Source of the DNA: WHSW01 sp963842795
GTDB taxonomy: Bacteria; Actinomycetota; Thermoleophilia; Solirubrobacterales; 70-9
Assembly (NCBI GenBank): GCA_963842795.1
Contig: CAWJHV010000002.1
Span: 1 to 64,000, forward strand
Length of the DNA: 64,000 nt
Reading direction: 5' to 3'
Below the pieces are notes generated by a model. It was not told the origin of the DNA, made no database searches, and saw only the letters and a list, made by a program, of their open reading frames with translations. The translations under genes and the position numbers were made by a program. This document shows positions 31,784-41,147 of this stretch, piece by piece (position 1 is the first letter of the stretch; each line of letters begins with the position of its first letter).

Positions 31784-34345
31784 ATGGGCACGATCCCGGG
31801 CACGGCGCGCAGCCGGGCGGCCGCCCGTGTGCGGGATTGGGCGACGGGCGTAAGGGAGGATCCGACCCTGGTGGTGCTCGGCGTGACGATCCTGGTCGTC
31901 TTCGCCGGTTTCAGCATCGCGCGACCGGACTTCCTCAGCGTCGAGAACGTCCGCAACATCGGCCAGCAGACCGCCGTCATCGCGATCGTCGCGGTGGCGA
32001 TGACCGTGGTCATCATCGGTCGCGGGCTCGACCTCTCCTCGGGCTCGACGGTCGCGCTGGCGGGCGTCGTCGGCGCGCTGCTGCTGCGCGAAGGCGCCGG
32101 GACGCCCGTGGCGCTCGTCGCCGTCGTGCTCGCCGGCGCCGGCGTCGGAGTGGTCAACGGCATCTTGGTCGGCGCCCTGAACGTCAGCCCGTTCATGGCG
32201 ACGCTGGCCACGCTTGCCTCGGCGAGCGGAGCGGCGCTGGTGCTCGCCGGCGACAGCGGGGTGGCGGTGGACAACGGGACCATCAGCTGGTTCGGCGACG
32301 GCCGGGTCGGACCGGTGCCGGTCTCGGTCGTGGTTGCTGTGCTGGTAATGCTCGCCGGGTGGTGGCTGCTGAACCGGACGGAGTTCGGGCGCTGGGTACG
32401 CGCGGTCGGCGGCAACCCGGAGACCGCGCGGGCCTCGCTCGTACCCGTTCGCAGCGTGCGGGCGGCGACTTACGTGCTGGCGGGGACGGCCGCCGGCATC
32501 GGCGCGGTGATCACGCTGGGGCGGCTCGGCTCCGCTCAGCCGCTGGCCGGCTCGGGGCTCGAGTTCTCGGCCATCACCGCGGCGGTGATCGGCGGGACGA
32601 AGCTCTCGGGTGGCGAGGGCGGCATCGCCGGGACAGTGCTGGGTGCCGTCCTGGTGGGGGTGATCGCGTCCGGGCTGTCGTTCCTGCATGTCGCGCAGGA
32701 GACGACCTACTTCGTGACCGCCGGCCTGATCCTGATCGCCGTGCTGCTGCACCAGCCGGACTTACTGCACGATCTCCGCGGCGTCCCCCGGACCCTGGCC
32801 GTCGGGCTCCGCAGCCACCGCCGCATCGCCGCCGCACGCGACGCGCAGGGACGGACCCTCGCGCTGGACCGGGTCGGCAAGCGCTTCGGCGGGGTCGTTG
32901 CCGTGGAGGACGTCTCGTTCGACATCCACGCCGGCGAGGTTGTCGCGCTCGTGGGCGAGAACGGTGCCGGCAAGTCGACGCTGGTGAAGATGCTCGCCGG
33001 ATCGCAGCCGCCGGACTCGGGCGAACTGCTGATCGACGGAGAGCGGCTCTCCCTCGGCCGGCCGCAGCACGCCCGGCGAGCGGGAATCAGCGTCATCCAC
33101 CAACACTTCAGCCTCGCGCCGGACCTGACGGTGACGGAGAACGTCTTCCTCGGTGCCGAGCTGCGTGTCCCCGGGACCGGCCTGATGCGGCGTCGCGCGA
33201 TGCGCCGGCGCACCGGCGAGATCCTCGACGAGCTGAAGGCCGACATCTCGCCGAACGCCCGGGTCGGCTCGCTCGGAATCGGACAGCGTCAGATCGTCGA
33301 GGTGGCCAAGGCGCTGCGCGCGGACGCCTGGCTCCTGGTGATGGACGAACCCACGTCGGCTCTGAGCGATCGCGAGCGCGAGTCGCTCTACCGGCTGGTG
33401 CGGCGCCTGCGCGACCGCGGCATGGGCGTGGTGTACATCTCGCACCGCATGGACGAGGTCTACGAGCTGACCTCGCGCGCGGTCGTGCTCCGCGATGGCA
33501 GGCTCGTCGGCGAAGTGCCGTTGCCCGACACGCCCGAGTCGACGGTCATCGCGATGATGGTCGGGCGCGAGATCGACCAGGTCTTCCCGCATACCGACGC
33601 GGAGCCCGCAGAGCTGGCGCTGCGCATCCGCGGACTCGGCGACGGGCGCCTGCTGCACGCCGCCGATTTCGATGTCCGCTCGGGCGAGGTGGTGGTTCTG
33701 GTCGGGTTGAACGGGTCGGGGCGCAGCGAGGTGCTGCGCTGCCTGGCCGGGTTGACCCGGCCGAGCTCCGGCACGATCGAGGTCTACGGCCGTCCCGTCT
33801 CGGACTTGACGCCCCGTACGGCATCTCGACTGGAGATGGCCTGGGTCCCCGAGGACCGCCACGGAGCGGGATTGGTGGACTCGATGTCGGTCGCCGCCAA
33901 CCTGAGCCTGTCGTGGCTGCGCCGTGCCTGCCGCTGGGGCATCGTGCCGCGTGCCGAGGAGCGCGACCTGGCGGCCGGCCTCATCCGTCGCCTGCGGGTG
34001 CGCCCGCCGGACCCGCGCCGGCGGGTCGCCCAGCTCTCCGGCGGCAACCAGCAGAAGGTCGTGCTCGGCAAGGCGCTCGCGACCAGCCCGCGAATCCTGC
34101 TGCTCGACGAGCCCACGCGTGGCGTCGACGTCGGCGCGAAGGCGGAGATCCACGGTCTGATCTCGGAGCTCAAGCAGCGCGGCGCCGCGATCCTGATGGT
34201 CTCGTCGGAGCTGCCGGAGGCGCTCGGCGTCGCGGACCGGCTGGTCGTCCTGCACGAGGGTCGCACGGTGGCCGTGCGCGAGCGCGGGGCGACCGAGGAC
34301 GAGATCATGGCCTACGCGTTCGGCCGCGAAGCGGTGGCGGCATGA
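31784..34345 (+). CDS. Fused sugar ABC transporter permease (RbsC-like) and double ATPase (RbsA-like)
   Basis: 853 residues in one frame. Residues about 1-340 form an RbsC-type permease (GRGLDLSSGSTVALAGVVGA, VVNGILVGALNVSPFMATLA, AVIGGTKLSGGEGGIAGTVL). Residues about 360-850 are a duplicated RbsA-type ATPase: first Walker A LVGENGAGKSTLVKMLAG, WLLVMDEPTSALSD; second degenerate Walker A LVGLNGSGRSEVLR (Lys to Arg, usual for RbsA second domains) with intact signature QLSGGNQQKVVLGKAL. These are normally separate genes. The stop overlaps the ATG of a second permease gene. Confidence 0.92.
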   Translation: MGTIPGTARSRAAARVRDWATGVREDPTLVVLGVTILVVFAGFSIARPDFLSVENVRNIGQQTAVIAIVAVAMTVVIIGRGLDLSSGSTVALAGVVGALLLREGAGTPVALVAVVLAGAGVGVVNGILVGALNVSPFMATLATLASASGAALVLAGDSGVAVDNGTISWFGDGRVGPVPVSVVVAVLVMLAGWWLLNRTEFGRWVRAVGGNPETARASLVPVRSVRAATYVLAGTAAGIGAVITLGRLGSAQPLAGSGLEFSAITAAVIGGTKLSGGEGGIAGTVLGAVLVGVIASGLSFLHVAQETTYFVTAGLILIAVLLHQPDLLHDLRGVPRTLAVGLRSHRRIAAARDAQGRTLALDRVGKRFGGVVAVEDVSFDIHAGEVVALVGENGAGKSTLVKMLAGSQPPDSGELLIDGERLSLGRPQHARRAGISVIHQHFSLAPDLTVTENVFLGAELRVPGTGLMRRRAMRRRTGEILDELKADISPNARVGSLGIGQRQIVEVAKALRADAWLLVMDEPTSALSDRERESLYRLVRRLRDRGMGVVYISHRMDEVYELTSRAVVLRDGRLVGEVPLPDTPESTVIAMMVGREIDQVFPHTDAEPAELALRIRGLGDGRLLHAADFDVRSGEVVVLVGLNGSGRSEVLRCLAGLTRPSSGTIEVYGRPVSDLTPRTASRLEMAWVPEDRHGAGLVDSMSVAANLSLSWLRRACRWGIVPRAEERDLAAGLIRRLRVRPPDPRRRVAQLSGGNQQKVVLGKALATSPRILLLDEPTRGVDVGAKAEIHGLISELKQRGAAILMVSSELPEALGVADRLVVLHEGRTVAVRERGATEDEIMAYAFGREAVAA

Positions 34346-35340
34346 CGTCCGCCGGCCGCGTGTCCGTCCAGCGGATGTTCGTGACCGCCGCTCCCGTCGT
34401 GCTGCTGCTGCTCATCGTCGCAATCGTCGCGATCGTCGAGCCACACCTGGTCCGGCCGTCGAGCCTCAAAGACGTCGTCGTCCAGGCGTCGCCGATCGCG
34501 ATTCTGGCGCTGGGGGCGATGGTGGTGCTGCTCACCGGCGGCATCGACCTGTCGGCCGGCGTTGGCGTGGCGATGGTCGCCGTGGCGATGGTCGGGTCGA
34601 TGGGTCCCGACAGCACGCTCGTGGACGGACTCGTCGTGGCTCTCTGCTTCGGGCTCGGGCTGGGCCTGGTCAACGGCCTGCTCGTCGGCGCACTGCGCAT
34701 TCCGGCGTTCATCGCCACGCTCGCCACGTTCACCGCCGTTCAGGGCGTGACGCTCATGGAGGCCAAGACCGCCACGCTGATCGTGAGCGACCCGACGCTG
34801 CTGCGCATCGGCACCGGCTCGCTCGCGGGGATCCCGTTCCCGATCGTGATCGCCGCGGGGGCAGCGCTCGTCGTCGCCATCCTGCTGCGGATGACGCGCT
34901 TCGGCATGCGCACCTACGCACTCGGGAGCGGAGAGCCGGATGCGGCGCGGCTGTCGGGCGTGCCCGTGACACGGCACCTCGTCATGGTGTACCTATTGGC
35001 CGGGCTGCTGACGGCGGTCACGGGGGTGCTCCTGGCGGGTCGCTCGGGTGTGGTGGCGCCCAACATCGGCGGCGTGAGCCTCCTGCTCGACGCGATCGCC
35101 GCGACGGTCCTGGGTGGGACCAGCATCTTCGGTGGGCGCGGGACGGTCTGGGGGACGCTCGTCGGGGCGGTGATCATCGCCCTGATCACGAACACCCTGC
35201 GTGCCTCCGGCGCGGACGCCTCCAGCCTCGACCTCTGGCGAGGTGGGATCATCGGGCTGGCGCTCGTCGTCGACGCCGGCATCCAGCTGCTGCGCCGCAG
35301 GCTCGAGGATCGCGAGGTCGCGACGGCGGCGGCGACATGA
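34342..35340 (+). CDS. Sugar ABC transporter permease (RbsC-like)
   Basis: 332 residues with about eight to ten membrane helices and the family motifs GAMVVLLTGGIDLSAGVGVA, LVNGLLVGALRIPAFIATLA, ALGSGEPDAARLSGV and ATVLGGTSIFGGRGTVWGTL. Together with the permease half of the preceding fusion it would form a heterodimeric channel. Starts by a 4-bp overlap with the fusion gene and overlaps the creatininase-family start by 4 bp. Confidence 0.93.
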   Translation: MTSAGRVSVQRMFVTAAPVVLLLLIVAIVAIVEPHLVRPSSLKDVVVQASPIAILALGAMVVLLTGGIDLSAGVGVAMVAVAMVGSMGPDSTLVDGLVVALCFGLGLGLVNGLLVGALRIPAFIATLATFTAVQGVTLMEAKTATLIVSDPTLLRIGTGSLAGIPFPIVIAAGAALVVAILLRMTRFGMRTYALGSGEPDAARLSGVPVTRHLVMVYLLAGLLTAVTGVLLAGRSGVVAPNIGGVSLLLDAIAATVLGGTSIFGGRGTVWGTLVGAVIIALITNTLRASGADASSLDLWRGGIIGLALVVDAGIQLLRRRLEDREVATAAAT

Positions 35341-36095
35341 GCGGCGACGCGTCACCCTTGGCGGCGCTCACGAGCGCCGAGTTGGAGTCGGGACCGGAGC
35401 GGGTCGTCGTGGTGCCCGTCGGTGCGACCGAGCAGCACGGGCCCCACCTGCCGCTCGAGACCGACACGTTGCTCGCAACGGCTGTTGCCGAGGCGATCGT
35501 GACACGCACGCCTGGCACGCTGGTGGCACCGGCGCTCGAGCTCGGCTGTTCGTCGCACCACAGCGCCTTCCCGGGGACGATCAGCCTGAGCACGCAGACG
35601 TTCGTCGGGATCGTAGTCGACGTGTGCAGGTCGCTTGGGCGGGCGGGCCTCACGGCCGTGCTGCTGAACGCGCACGGCGGCAATCGTGCGCCGCTCGACG
35701 TGGCGCTGACGGAGCTCGCCGGCGACGGGGTCAGGGCGTACGTCTTCACCTATTGGCAGCTGCTCGAGGACGTGGTCGTCGACGAGCTCGGGGAAGCGGC
35801 CGCCAGCGCCTGCGGGCACGCCTGCGCGCTCGAGACCTCGCTCATGCAGCACCTTCACCCCCACCTCGTGCGTGACTCGGCGATCCCGGCCGGCGGAACG
35901 CCCCCGACCTGGCCCGATCCGCACATGTTCTCGGGAGATGCCGTCAGGGTGGTGCGCCCGTTCGACGAGATCCGCCCGGACGGCGTGATCGGCAGGCCGT
36001 CGCTCGCCACGCCCGAACTTGGCCGGCGCCTCTTCGATGCAGCGGTGGGTCGCGGCGCGCTGATCGTCGACCGGATCGTCAGGGAGAGCACGTGA
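35337..36095 (+). CDS. Creatininase-family metal-dependent hydrolase
   Basis: 252 residues with the creatininase metal ligands: Glu32 and His34 (VGATEQHGPHLPLE), Asp43 (LETDTLL), the His in LNAHGGNRAPLD, and Glu in CALETSLMQHL. LGCSSHHSAFPGTISLS is also typical. Known members hydrolyse cyclic amides or act in mycofactocin/FAPy pathways. Within a sugar operon, next to a dehydrogenase that may yield a lactone, a ring-opening role on a lactone-like intermediate is a reasonable guess but unproven. Overlaps both neighbours by 4 bp. Confidence 0.88.
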   Translation: MSGDASPLAALTSAELESGPERVVVVPVGATEQHGPHLPLETDTLLATAVAEAIVTRTPGTLVAPALELGCSSHHSAFPGTISLSTQTFVGIVVDVCRSLGRAGLTAVLLNAHGGNRAPLDVALTELAGDGVRAYVFTYWQLLEDVVVDELGEAAASACGHACALETSLMQHLHPHLVRDSAIPAGGTPPTWPDPHMFSGDAVRVVRPFDEIRPDGVIGRPSLATPELGRRLFDAAVGRGALIVDRIVREST

Positions 36096-37060
36096 GCACC
36101 GCCCCCGACCTGGATCTGATCACCCTCGGCGAGGGGATGGTGGAGTTCGGCGCCCGCACGCGCGGGCCGCTGAGGCGGGTGCGGACGTATGACGTCCACG
36201 CCGCCGGCAGCGAGCTCAACGTCGCGATCGGCGGCGCCCGGCTTGGGCTGAGGGTGGGCTGGATCAGCCGCGTCGGCGCCGACGAGTTCGGCGAGCTGCT
36301 GGGTGCGGCCGCACGGACCGATGGCGTGGACACGAGCCGCGTCGTGCGTGCCGAGGAGGGTCCGACCGGCATCTTCGTGGTGCAGCGCGGCTACCCGGTC
36401 GATGGGGAATCCTCGATCATGTACTACCGCGCCGGGTCGGCCGGGTCGGGGCTGTCGGAGGCCGAGCTGGACGCCGAGTATCTGCGCGGCGCTGCGATCT
36501 TCCACACCACCGGAATCTCGCTCGCGGTGTCGCCGGAGCTGGCCGCAGCAGCCAAGCGGGCGGCGGCCGTGGCGGCGGAGGGCGGCGCGCTGCGCTCGTT
36601 CGACGTCAACTACCGCGCCAAGCTGTGGACGCCGGAGGCCGCGCGACCGCAGGTCGAGACGGCACTGGCGAACTGCGAGGTCGCCTTTTGCAGCCTCGAG
36701 GACGCCCGCACGCTCTGGGCGGTCGCCGACGCCGAAGCCGCGCTCGAGCTGCTCGCATCCTTCGGGCCCGAGTACGCGGCAGTCTCGTGCGGGGCCGCCG
36801 GCGGGATCATGGTCGGCCCGGACGGCGCGGTGGTGCGAGCGGCGGCAATGCCGACGAACGTCGTCGACCCGACCGGGGCTGGCGACGCCTTCTGCGCCGC
36901 CGTGCTGACTGGCCTCAGGCGAGACTGGCCGCTGGAGCTGACTCTGCAGCGCGCGTGCCTCGTGGGGTCGATCGTCTGCGGCGTCGCCGGCGACAGCGAC
37001 GGGGTGCCGACACTCGATCAGCTCGAGCGGGTCGCCTCGAGTAGGTGGGTGCACCGATGA
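36092..37060 (+). CDS. kdgK: PfkB-family sugar kinase, 2-dehydro-3-deoxygluconate kinase-like
   Basis: 322 residues. LITLGEGMVEFGARTRGPLR, HAAGSELNVAIGGARLGLRV, MYYRAGSAGSGLSE and FDVNYRAKLW are KDG-kinase hallmarks, and the catalytic/anion-hole motif is DPTGAGDAFCAAVLTG. It should phosphorylate KDG to KDPG, feeding the aldolase at 29993. Start overlaps the creatininase-family gene and its stop overlaps the aldehyde dehydrogenase ATG. Confidence 0.9.
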   Translation: MSTAPDLDLITLGEGMVEFGARTRGPLRRVRTYDVHAAGSELNVAIGGARLGLRVGWISRVGADEFGELLGAAARTDGVDTSRVVRAEEGPTGIFVVQRGYPVDGESSIMYYRAGSAGSGLSEAELDAEYLRGAAIFHTTGISLAVSPELAAAAKRAAAVAAEGGALRSFDVNYRAKLWTPEAARPQVETALANCEVAFCSLEDARTLWAVADAEAALELLASFGPEYAAVSCGAAGGIMVGPDGAVVRAAAMPTNVVDPTGAGDAFCAAVLTGLRRDWPLELTLQRACLVGSIVCGVAGDSDGVPTLDQLERVASSRWVHR

Positions 37061-38493
37061 CCGAGACGCTCACGTCGATCGCTGCGGGACGCGAGCAGCG
37101 GACGGGAGAGGCGTACGAGCTGCACAGCCCGGCGTCTGGCGAGCTGCTCGCGAACGTCGATCGGGCAAGCCCGGAGATCGTCGACGCGACCGTGGCGTCG
37201 GCGCGCGAGACATTCCCGGCCACGGGCCGGGCCGGCCTGCGCGAGCGCGTCGCGTGGTGCGAGCGCACCGCCACGCTCATCGACGAGCGCGCGGAGGCGC
37301 TGGCCGCCGAGCTCGCCGAGGAGCAGGGCAAGCCGTTGCACGAGGCGACCGCCGAGGTCGCCGCAGGCGCCCGCGGCTTCCGGCTCTCCGCGGAGGCGGC
37401 GCGCGGCCTCGACGGCTACAGCCCGCCAGTGGAGGACGCGGCGAAGCGCGTGCTCGTGATTCGTCAGCCGCGCGGGGTTTGGGCGGTCCTGACGCCGTGG
37501 AACTTCCCCTTCAACATCCCGATCGAGTATCTGGGTCCGGCGGTAGCGACCGGCAGCCCGGTGATCTGGAAGCCAGCGCCGACCTGCTCGCGGATCGCAG
37601 CGCGCCTGGTCGCGCTGCTCGGCGAGGCCGGCGTCCCGCGCGGCCTTGTGAACCTGTTGCTGACCGACGAGGTCGCGGTGGCGCAACGCCTCGTGACGCA
37701 CCCCGGCGTGGACGCCGTCGGATTGACGGGCGGCAGCCGCACCGGCGAGGCGGTCGCGCGGGCGGCATGGGACAAGCACCTCCTGCTCGAGCTGGGCGGC
37801 AATGGACCGGTGATCGTGCTGGACGATGCGGACCTGAAGCGTGCCTCCCTCGCTGTCGCGGCATCGGCTTTCATGAACGCGGGCCAGGTCTGCAGCGCTG
37901 CCGGGCGTGTGCTCGTGGCCGAGCGAGCGGCCGACGCGCTTGCTGACGGACTGACCGAGGCAGCCGGGGCGATCGTGCTCGGTCCTCCGAGCGGGGATGG
38001 GGTGACGATGGGCCCGGTGCACACCGAGGCGGTGGCCGCGACGATGGACCGCCACATCGCCGACGCGATCGAACGCGGTGCGAGGGTTCGCGCGGGTGGG
38101 CGTCGCGCCGAGGGCTACCCGACGCCGCTCTACTACGAGCCGACCGTCATCGACGGGGTGCCGGTCGGCGCCGAGGTGGCCAGCGAGGAGACGTTCGGGC
38201 CGGTCGCGCCGCTGATCCGGCTCGCGTCCGACGACGAGCTCCTCGAGGCGGCGAACGCGAGCGAGCACGGCCTCGTCGCCGCGGTCTTCACCGAGTCCTT
38301 ACGGCGGGCGTGGGATTTCGCCGAACGGCTCGAGACCGGCTCGGTCGTCGTCAACGACACATCGAACTACTGGGAGCTCAATCTCCCCTTCGGCGGCCGG
38401 GCGGGCCGGGCGTCGGGGCGAGGACGGCTCGGTGGACGGCACACGCTCGAGGAGTTCAGCGAGCTCAAGACGATCAGCTTCGACGTCGGCTGA
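37057..38493 (+). CDS. NAD(P)-dependent aldehyde dehydrogenase (SSADH/KGSA-type)
   Basis: 478 residues. LTPWNFPFNIPIEYLGPAVA and SPVIWKPAPTCSRIA bind cofactor; catalytic Glu245 lies in HLLLELGGNGP and Cys279 in NAGQVCSAAGRV; FGPVAPLIRLASDDEL near the end. Close to succinate-semialdehyde/alpha-ketoglutarate-semialdehyde dehydrogenases. It may oxidise an aldehyde from a side branch of the pathway. ATG at 37057 overlaps the kinase stop; the GTG 12 bp earlier is less likely. Last gene of the operon, convergent with the copper oxidase. Confidence 0.92.
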   Translation: MTETLTSIAAGREQRTGEAYELHSPASGELLANVDRASPEIVDATVASARETFPATGRAGLRERVAWCERTATLIDERAEALAAELAEEQGKPLHEATAEVAAGARGFRLSAEAARGLDGYSPPVEDAAKRVLVIRQPRGVWAVLTPWNFPFNIPIEYLGPAVATGSPVIWKPAPTCSRIAARLVALLGEAGVPRGLVNLLLTDEVAVAQRLVTHPGVDAVGLTGGSRTGEAVARAAWDKHLLLELGGNGPVIVLDDADLKRASLAVAASAFMNAGQVCSAAGRVLVAERAADALADGLTEAAGAIVLGPPSGDGVTMGPVHTEAVAATMDRHIADAIERGARVRAGGRRAEGYPTPLYYEPTVIDGVPVGAEVASEETFGPVAPLIRLASDDELLEAANASEHGLVAAVFTESLRRAWDFAERLETGSVVVNDTSNYWELNLPFGGRAGRASGRGRLGGRHTLEEFSELKTISFDVG

Positions 38494-38551
38494 CGGGCCC
38501 CCATGAGGTTGGCTGGAGGTCGTGCGGCCGCCGCTCCCGGGAGGGCGCGCG

Positions 38552-40291
38552 CTAGGTGCACTCGGCGTCGGCCGCCGGCGCGACGTCGAAGCTGAACATC
38601 ATCCCGCTCTCGGTGTGTTCGGCGATGTGGCAGTGAGCCATCCACAGGCCGGGGTTGGTGACGTCCAAGAGGATGTCGATCGTCTGGCCGGCGCGAAGAA
38701 GCACCGTGTCCTTCCAGACGAAGTTCCCCTCGGCCTCGCCGTCGCGGCTCAGCACCAAGAAGCGTCCCGCGCCGTGAATGTGGAACGGGTGGTGCATCGG
38801 GTGGTCTTGGTCCATCTCGTTGGCCAAGCGGATCTTGACCCGATCGCCAACGCGGAAGGCCCAGGTGATGCCGGCGTTCTCAGCCCCCGACTCCTTGTCG
38901 ACCAGCTGCCAGATCATGTTGGTTGTGTTGGTCTGGCGGTTGATCTCGGGCATGAGGTCTTCCCATTCGAGCCCGTCGGCGTGGTCGTGCCCGTGCTCGT
39001 GACCTTCGTGCTCGTGTTTCCCATCGCCACCCTCGCCGGCACCAGGGACTTGCTCTGCCGGAATCAGCTTCATTCCGCACTTCGGGCAGGCGGCCTGTTC
39101 GGAGGCGGTGACCTCCGGATGCATCGGGCAGACGTATGACGTCGGCGCCGACTGGTCCGGGACCAGCTTCATGCCGCATTTGGGACAGCTCGACGCCTCG
39201 GTGTCGATGACCTCGGGGTGCATCGGGCAGACGTACTGCGAAGCGTCCGAAGTCTCGGAGCCGTAGAGGATCGGCATCTCTGAGACAAAAGCCAGCGTCT
39301 TGTCGGGCTCGCGGTCGATGTCGGCCTGGACGCGCTCACGCTCCGCCGTCAGTTCAGGATCGACGCGCAGCTCGTCGAAAGCCGCTGCCGCCTCTCCAGC
39401 GGCTTCGCCTCCGACGGTGATGTGGCCAAGCTCGTAGGTGCGGTCCGGGGTGCGGTTTTCGAGGACCACCTCGCCGGCCTGGTCGAAGAAGACGTCAACG
39501 ATCACCCGCTCGGATGGGGAGAGCAGCACCTCGTCGATGAACTCCTCGCGCTCAACGCGGCCGCTGTCGCCGCCGACGAGTTTCATCCGCGCGCCGTTGA
39601 CCGCGAAGTTAAAGATCCGGGTGTTGGCTGTATCGACCACGTGCAACCGGACGACCTCGCCGGCTTTCGCCTCGGTCCGGTAATCGGTCTCGCCGTTGGT
39701 CAGCATCACGTTGCCGAAGCGGCCCATCGCCGTGAAGGTCGGTCCGGAGGACTCGAAGGGGGCAATCTGCCCGTCCTCGATCAGGATGTCGTCCAACGTG
39801 ATCGCCAGTTGACGGTCAACCGGCGGCCAAAAATCCGCGTCGTCGGGCTCGACGATGATCCCCGCATAGAGGCCCATCTCCTGGGCGAAGTCCTCACGGA
39901 TGTGCGGGTGGTACCAGTAGAAGCCGGGGTCGGGGAACTGAAGCCGGTAGGTGAACTTGCCGCCATGAGGGATCGGCGCTTGGGTCTCTTCGGGAACGCC
40001 GTCAAACCGGTTTTCGAGCCTCAGCCCGTGCCAATGGAGCGTCGCGTCAACATCGCCGAGGTTGGTCGCCTCAATCGTGACCTCGCTGTTTTGGTCTACG
40101 TGAAGAGTCGGGCCGGGAATCGAGCCGTTGTAGCCGAGCATCCGGACTTCGCAGTCGTTGATCCGCTTCCGGACCGGGCTGATCGCGATCTCGTGGGTCG
40201 CCCCGTCACGAAGCCGAATGACTTCGGGGCTCTTGGCCGCCTCCAGCCCTTCTGTGTCGGTGCTGAAGTTGACTTCGTGATGCGTGTGCAT
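38552..40291 (-). CDS. Multicopper oxidase with two heavy-metal-binding (YVCPMHPEV) motifs
   Basis: 579 residues from an ATG with AAGAAGGAGAG just upstream. Cupredoxin copper motifs: HWHG (His86, His88), YHPHI (His128, His130), HHPFHIHG (His500-506) and HCHIAEH (His553, Cys554, His559). A central insert holds two heavy-metal-binding domains (353-377 and 386-411: YVCPMHPEV...CPKCGMKL, as in CusB/CopA-type proteins) and a His-rich stretch at 425-437. No signal peptide is evident from this start. Copper oxidation or detoxification is likely. The frame is open upstream into the HD-domain coding sequence. Confidence 0.9.
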   Translation of the reverse strand: MHTHHEVNFSTDTEGLEAAKSPEVIRLRDGATHEIAISPVRKRINDCEVRMLGYNGSIPGPTLHVDQNSEVTIEATNLGDVDATLHWHGLRLENRFDGVPEETQAPIPHGGKFTYRLQFPDPGFYWYHPHIREDFAQEMGLYAGIIVEPDDADFWPPVDRQLAITLDDILIEDGQIAPFESSGPTFTAMGRFGNVMLTNGETDYRTEAKAGEVVRLHVVDTANTRIFNFAVNGARMKLVGGDSGRVEREEFIDEVLLSPSERVIVDVFFDQAGEVVLENRTPDRTYELGHITVGGEAAGEAAAAFDELRVDPELTAERERVQADIDREPDKTLAFVSEMPILYGSETSDASQYVCPMHPEVIDTEASSCPKCGMKLVPDQSAPTSYVCPMHPEVTASEQAACPKCGMKLIPAEQVPGAGEGGDGKHEHEGHEHGHDHADGLEWEDLMPEINRQTNTTNMIWQLVDKESGAENAGITWAFRVGDRVKIRLANEMDQDHPMHHPFHIHGAGRFLVLSRDGEAEGNFVWKDTVLLRAGQTIDILLDVTNPGLWMAHCHIAEHTESGMMFSFDVAPAADAECT

Positions 40292-41065
40292 TGCTCTCCT
40301 TCTTGGATTACGAGGGGCGTCGAGCGGGTTGGCTGACACCAGCTCGGCGAAGCCGAGCTGGTGCATGAAAGCGGCCCTGGAGTCGGGACGAATCTCAGCT
40401 TGGCGGCGGGTGCCGGCCAGCAGTTCCTCGCCGGAGCCGGCCCGCGGCCATTCCCGGACGACCCTGGCGATGATCGGCGGCGGCAGCTGGTTGGCACGGC
40501 GCCCGACCACGTCGAGCGTCACACCCTTGCTCAGCAATCCGGCCTCCGGGCCGTAGCGAGCGGGAACCGAGATGTTGAGATGAAGCGAGATGGCCTCGGC
40601 GACCCGGCGCGCGCGGTTGTCGGGTTCGCCGCTAGTGCGCAAGAAGTCACGCGCGGCTCGGGCGCCTTCAACTGCGAAGCATTGCGCCGTCTTGTCCTGA
40701 CAGGTGTGCGCTTCGGTCAGGCCGAGATCGTGCAGGACGCAGGCCAGATACAACAACTCGCGGTCATGCTTTACCCCGCCGCGCGCGGCAAAGAGCGCGG
40801 CGAAGGCCCAGGTTCGAAGACAGTGGGCGTAAAGGGGCGCGCTCGAGAGCGCGCGCACCTTCTCCTCGGCCTCGATCGCCAAGGCGCTATCGGGCGGGTC
40901 GGGAATCGCCGCCGGCGGGTGGTCGCCCAATGCAGCTCGCCGCCATGGCCCCGGCAGCAGTGTCAGGCGAGCGAGCATTCCTTGGCGCAGCAGCTCGGCC
41001 CGGTCGCGGCGGCGCAGACGGCCATTGGTCTCTTCGGCCCAAGCCCAGGATCCGACCGAGCTCAC
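40292..41065 (-). CDS. HD-domain protein, in frame with the copper oxidase (no intervening stop)
   Basis: From a GTG at 41065, 258 codons encode an HD phosphohydrolase-like domain: ALSSAPLYAHCLRTWAFAAL, LLYLACVLHDLGLTEAHTCQ (HD pair), GARAARDFLRTSGEPDNRAR, VAEAISLHLNISVP, like cyanamide-hydratase-type HD proteins. There is no stop before the copper oxidase, so translation from here would give a protein of about 837 residues. The strong ribosome site at 40291 suggests the oxidase is also, or mainly, made separately. ATG at 40978 is an alternative start. This gene's upstream end overlaps the VOC gene's promoter, not its coding sequence. Confidence 0.65.
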
Positions 41066-41147
41066 GGCCGACCGCCGATCGTCAGCGTCGCGTCCTTCGT
41101 TGGCGTTGATCCATTGTCGAGCATGCCCGCAACGGTAGCCTCGGCGT

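Noticed and set aside
31837..34341. Very long frame running from 31837 into the second permease
   Set aside because: It is an Arg/Ala/Gly-rich shadow of the transporter fusion; the permease itself starts at 34342.
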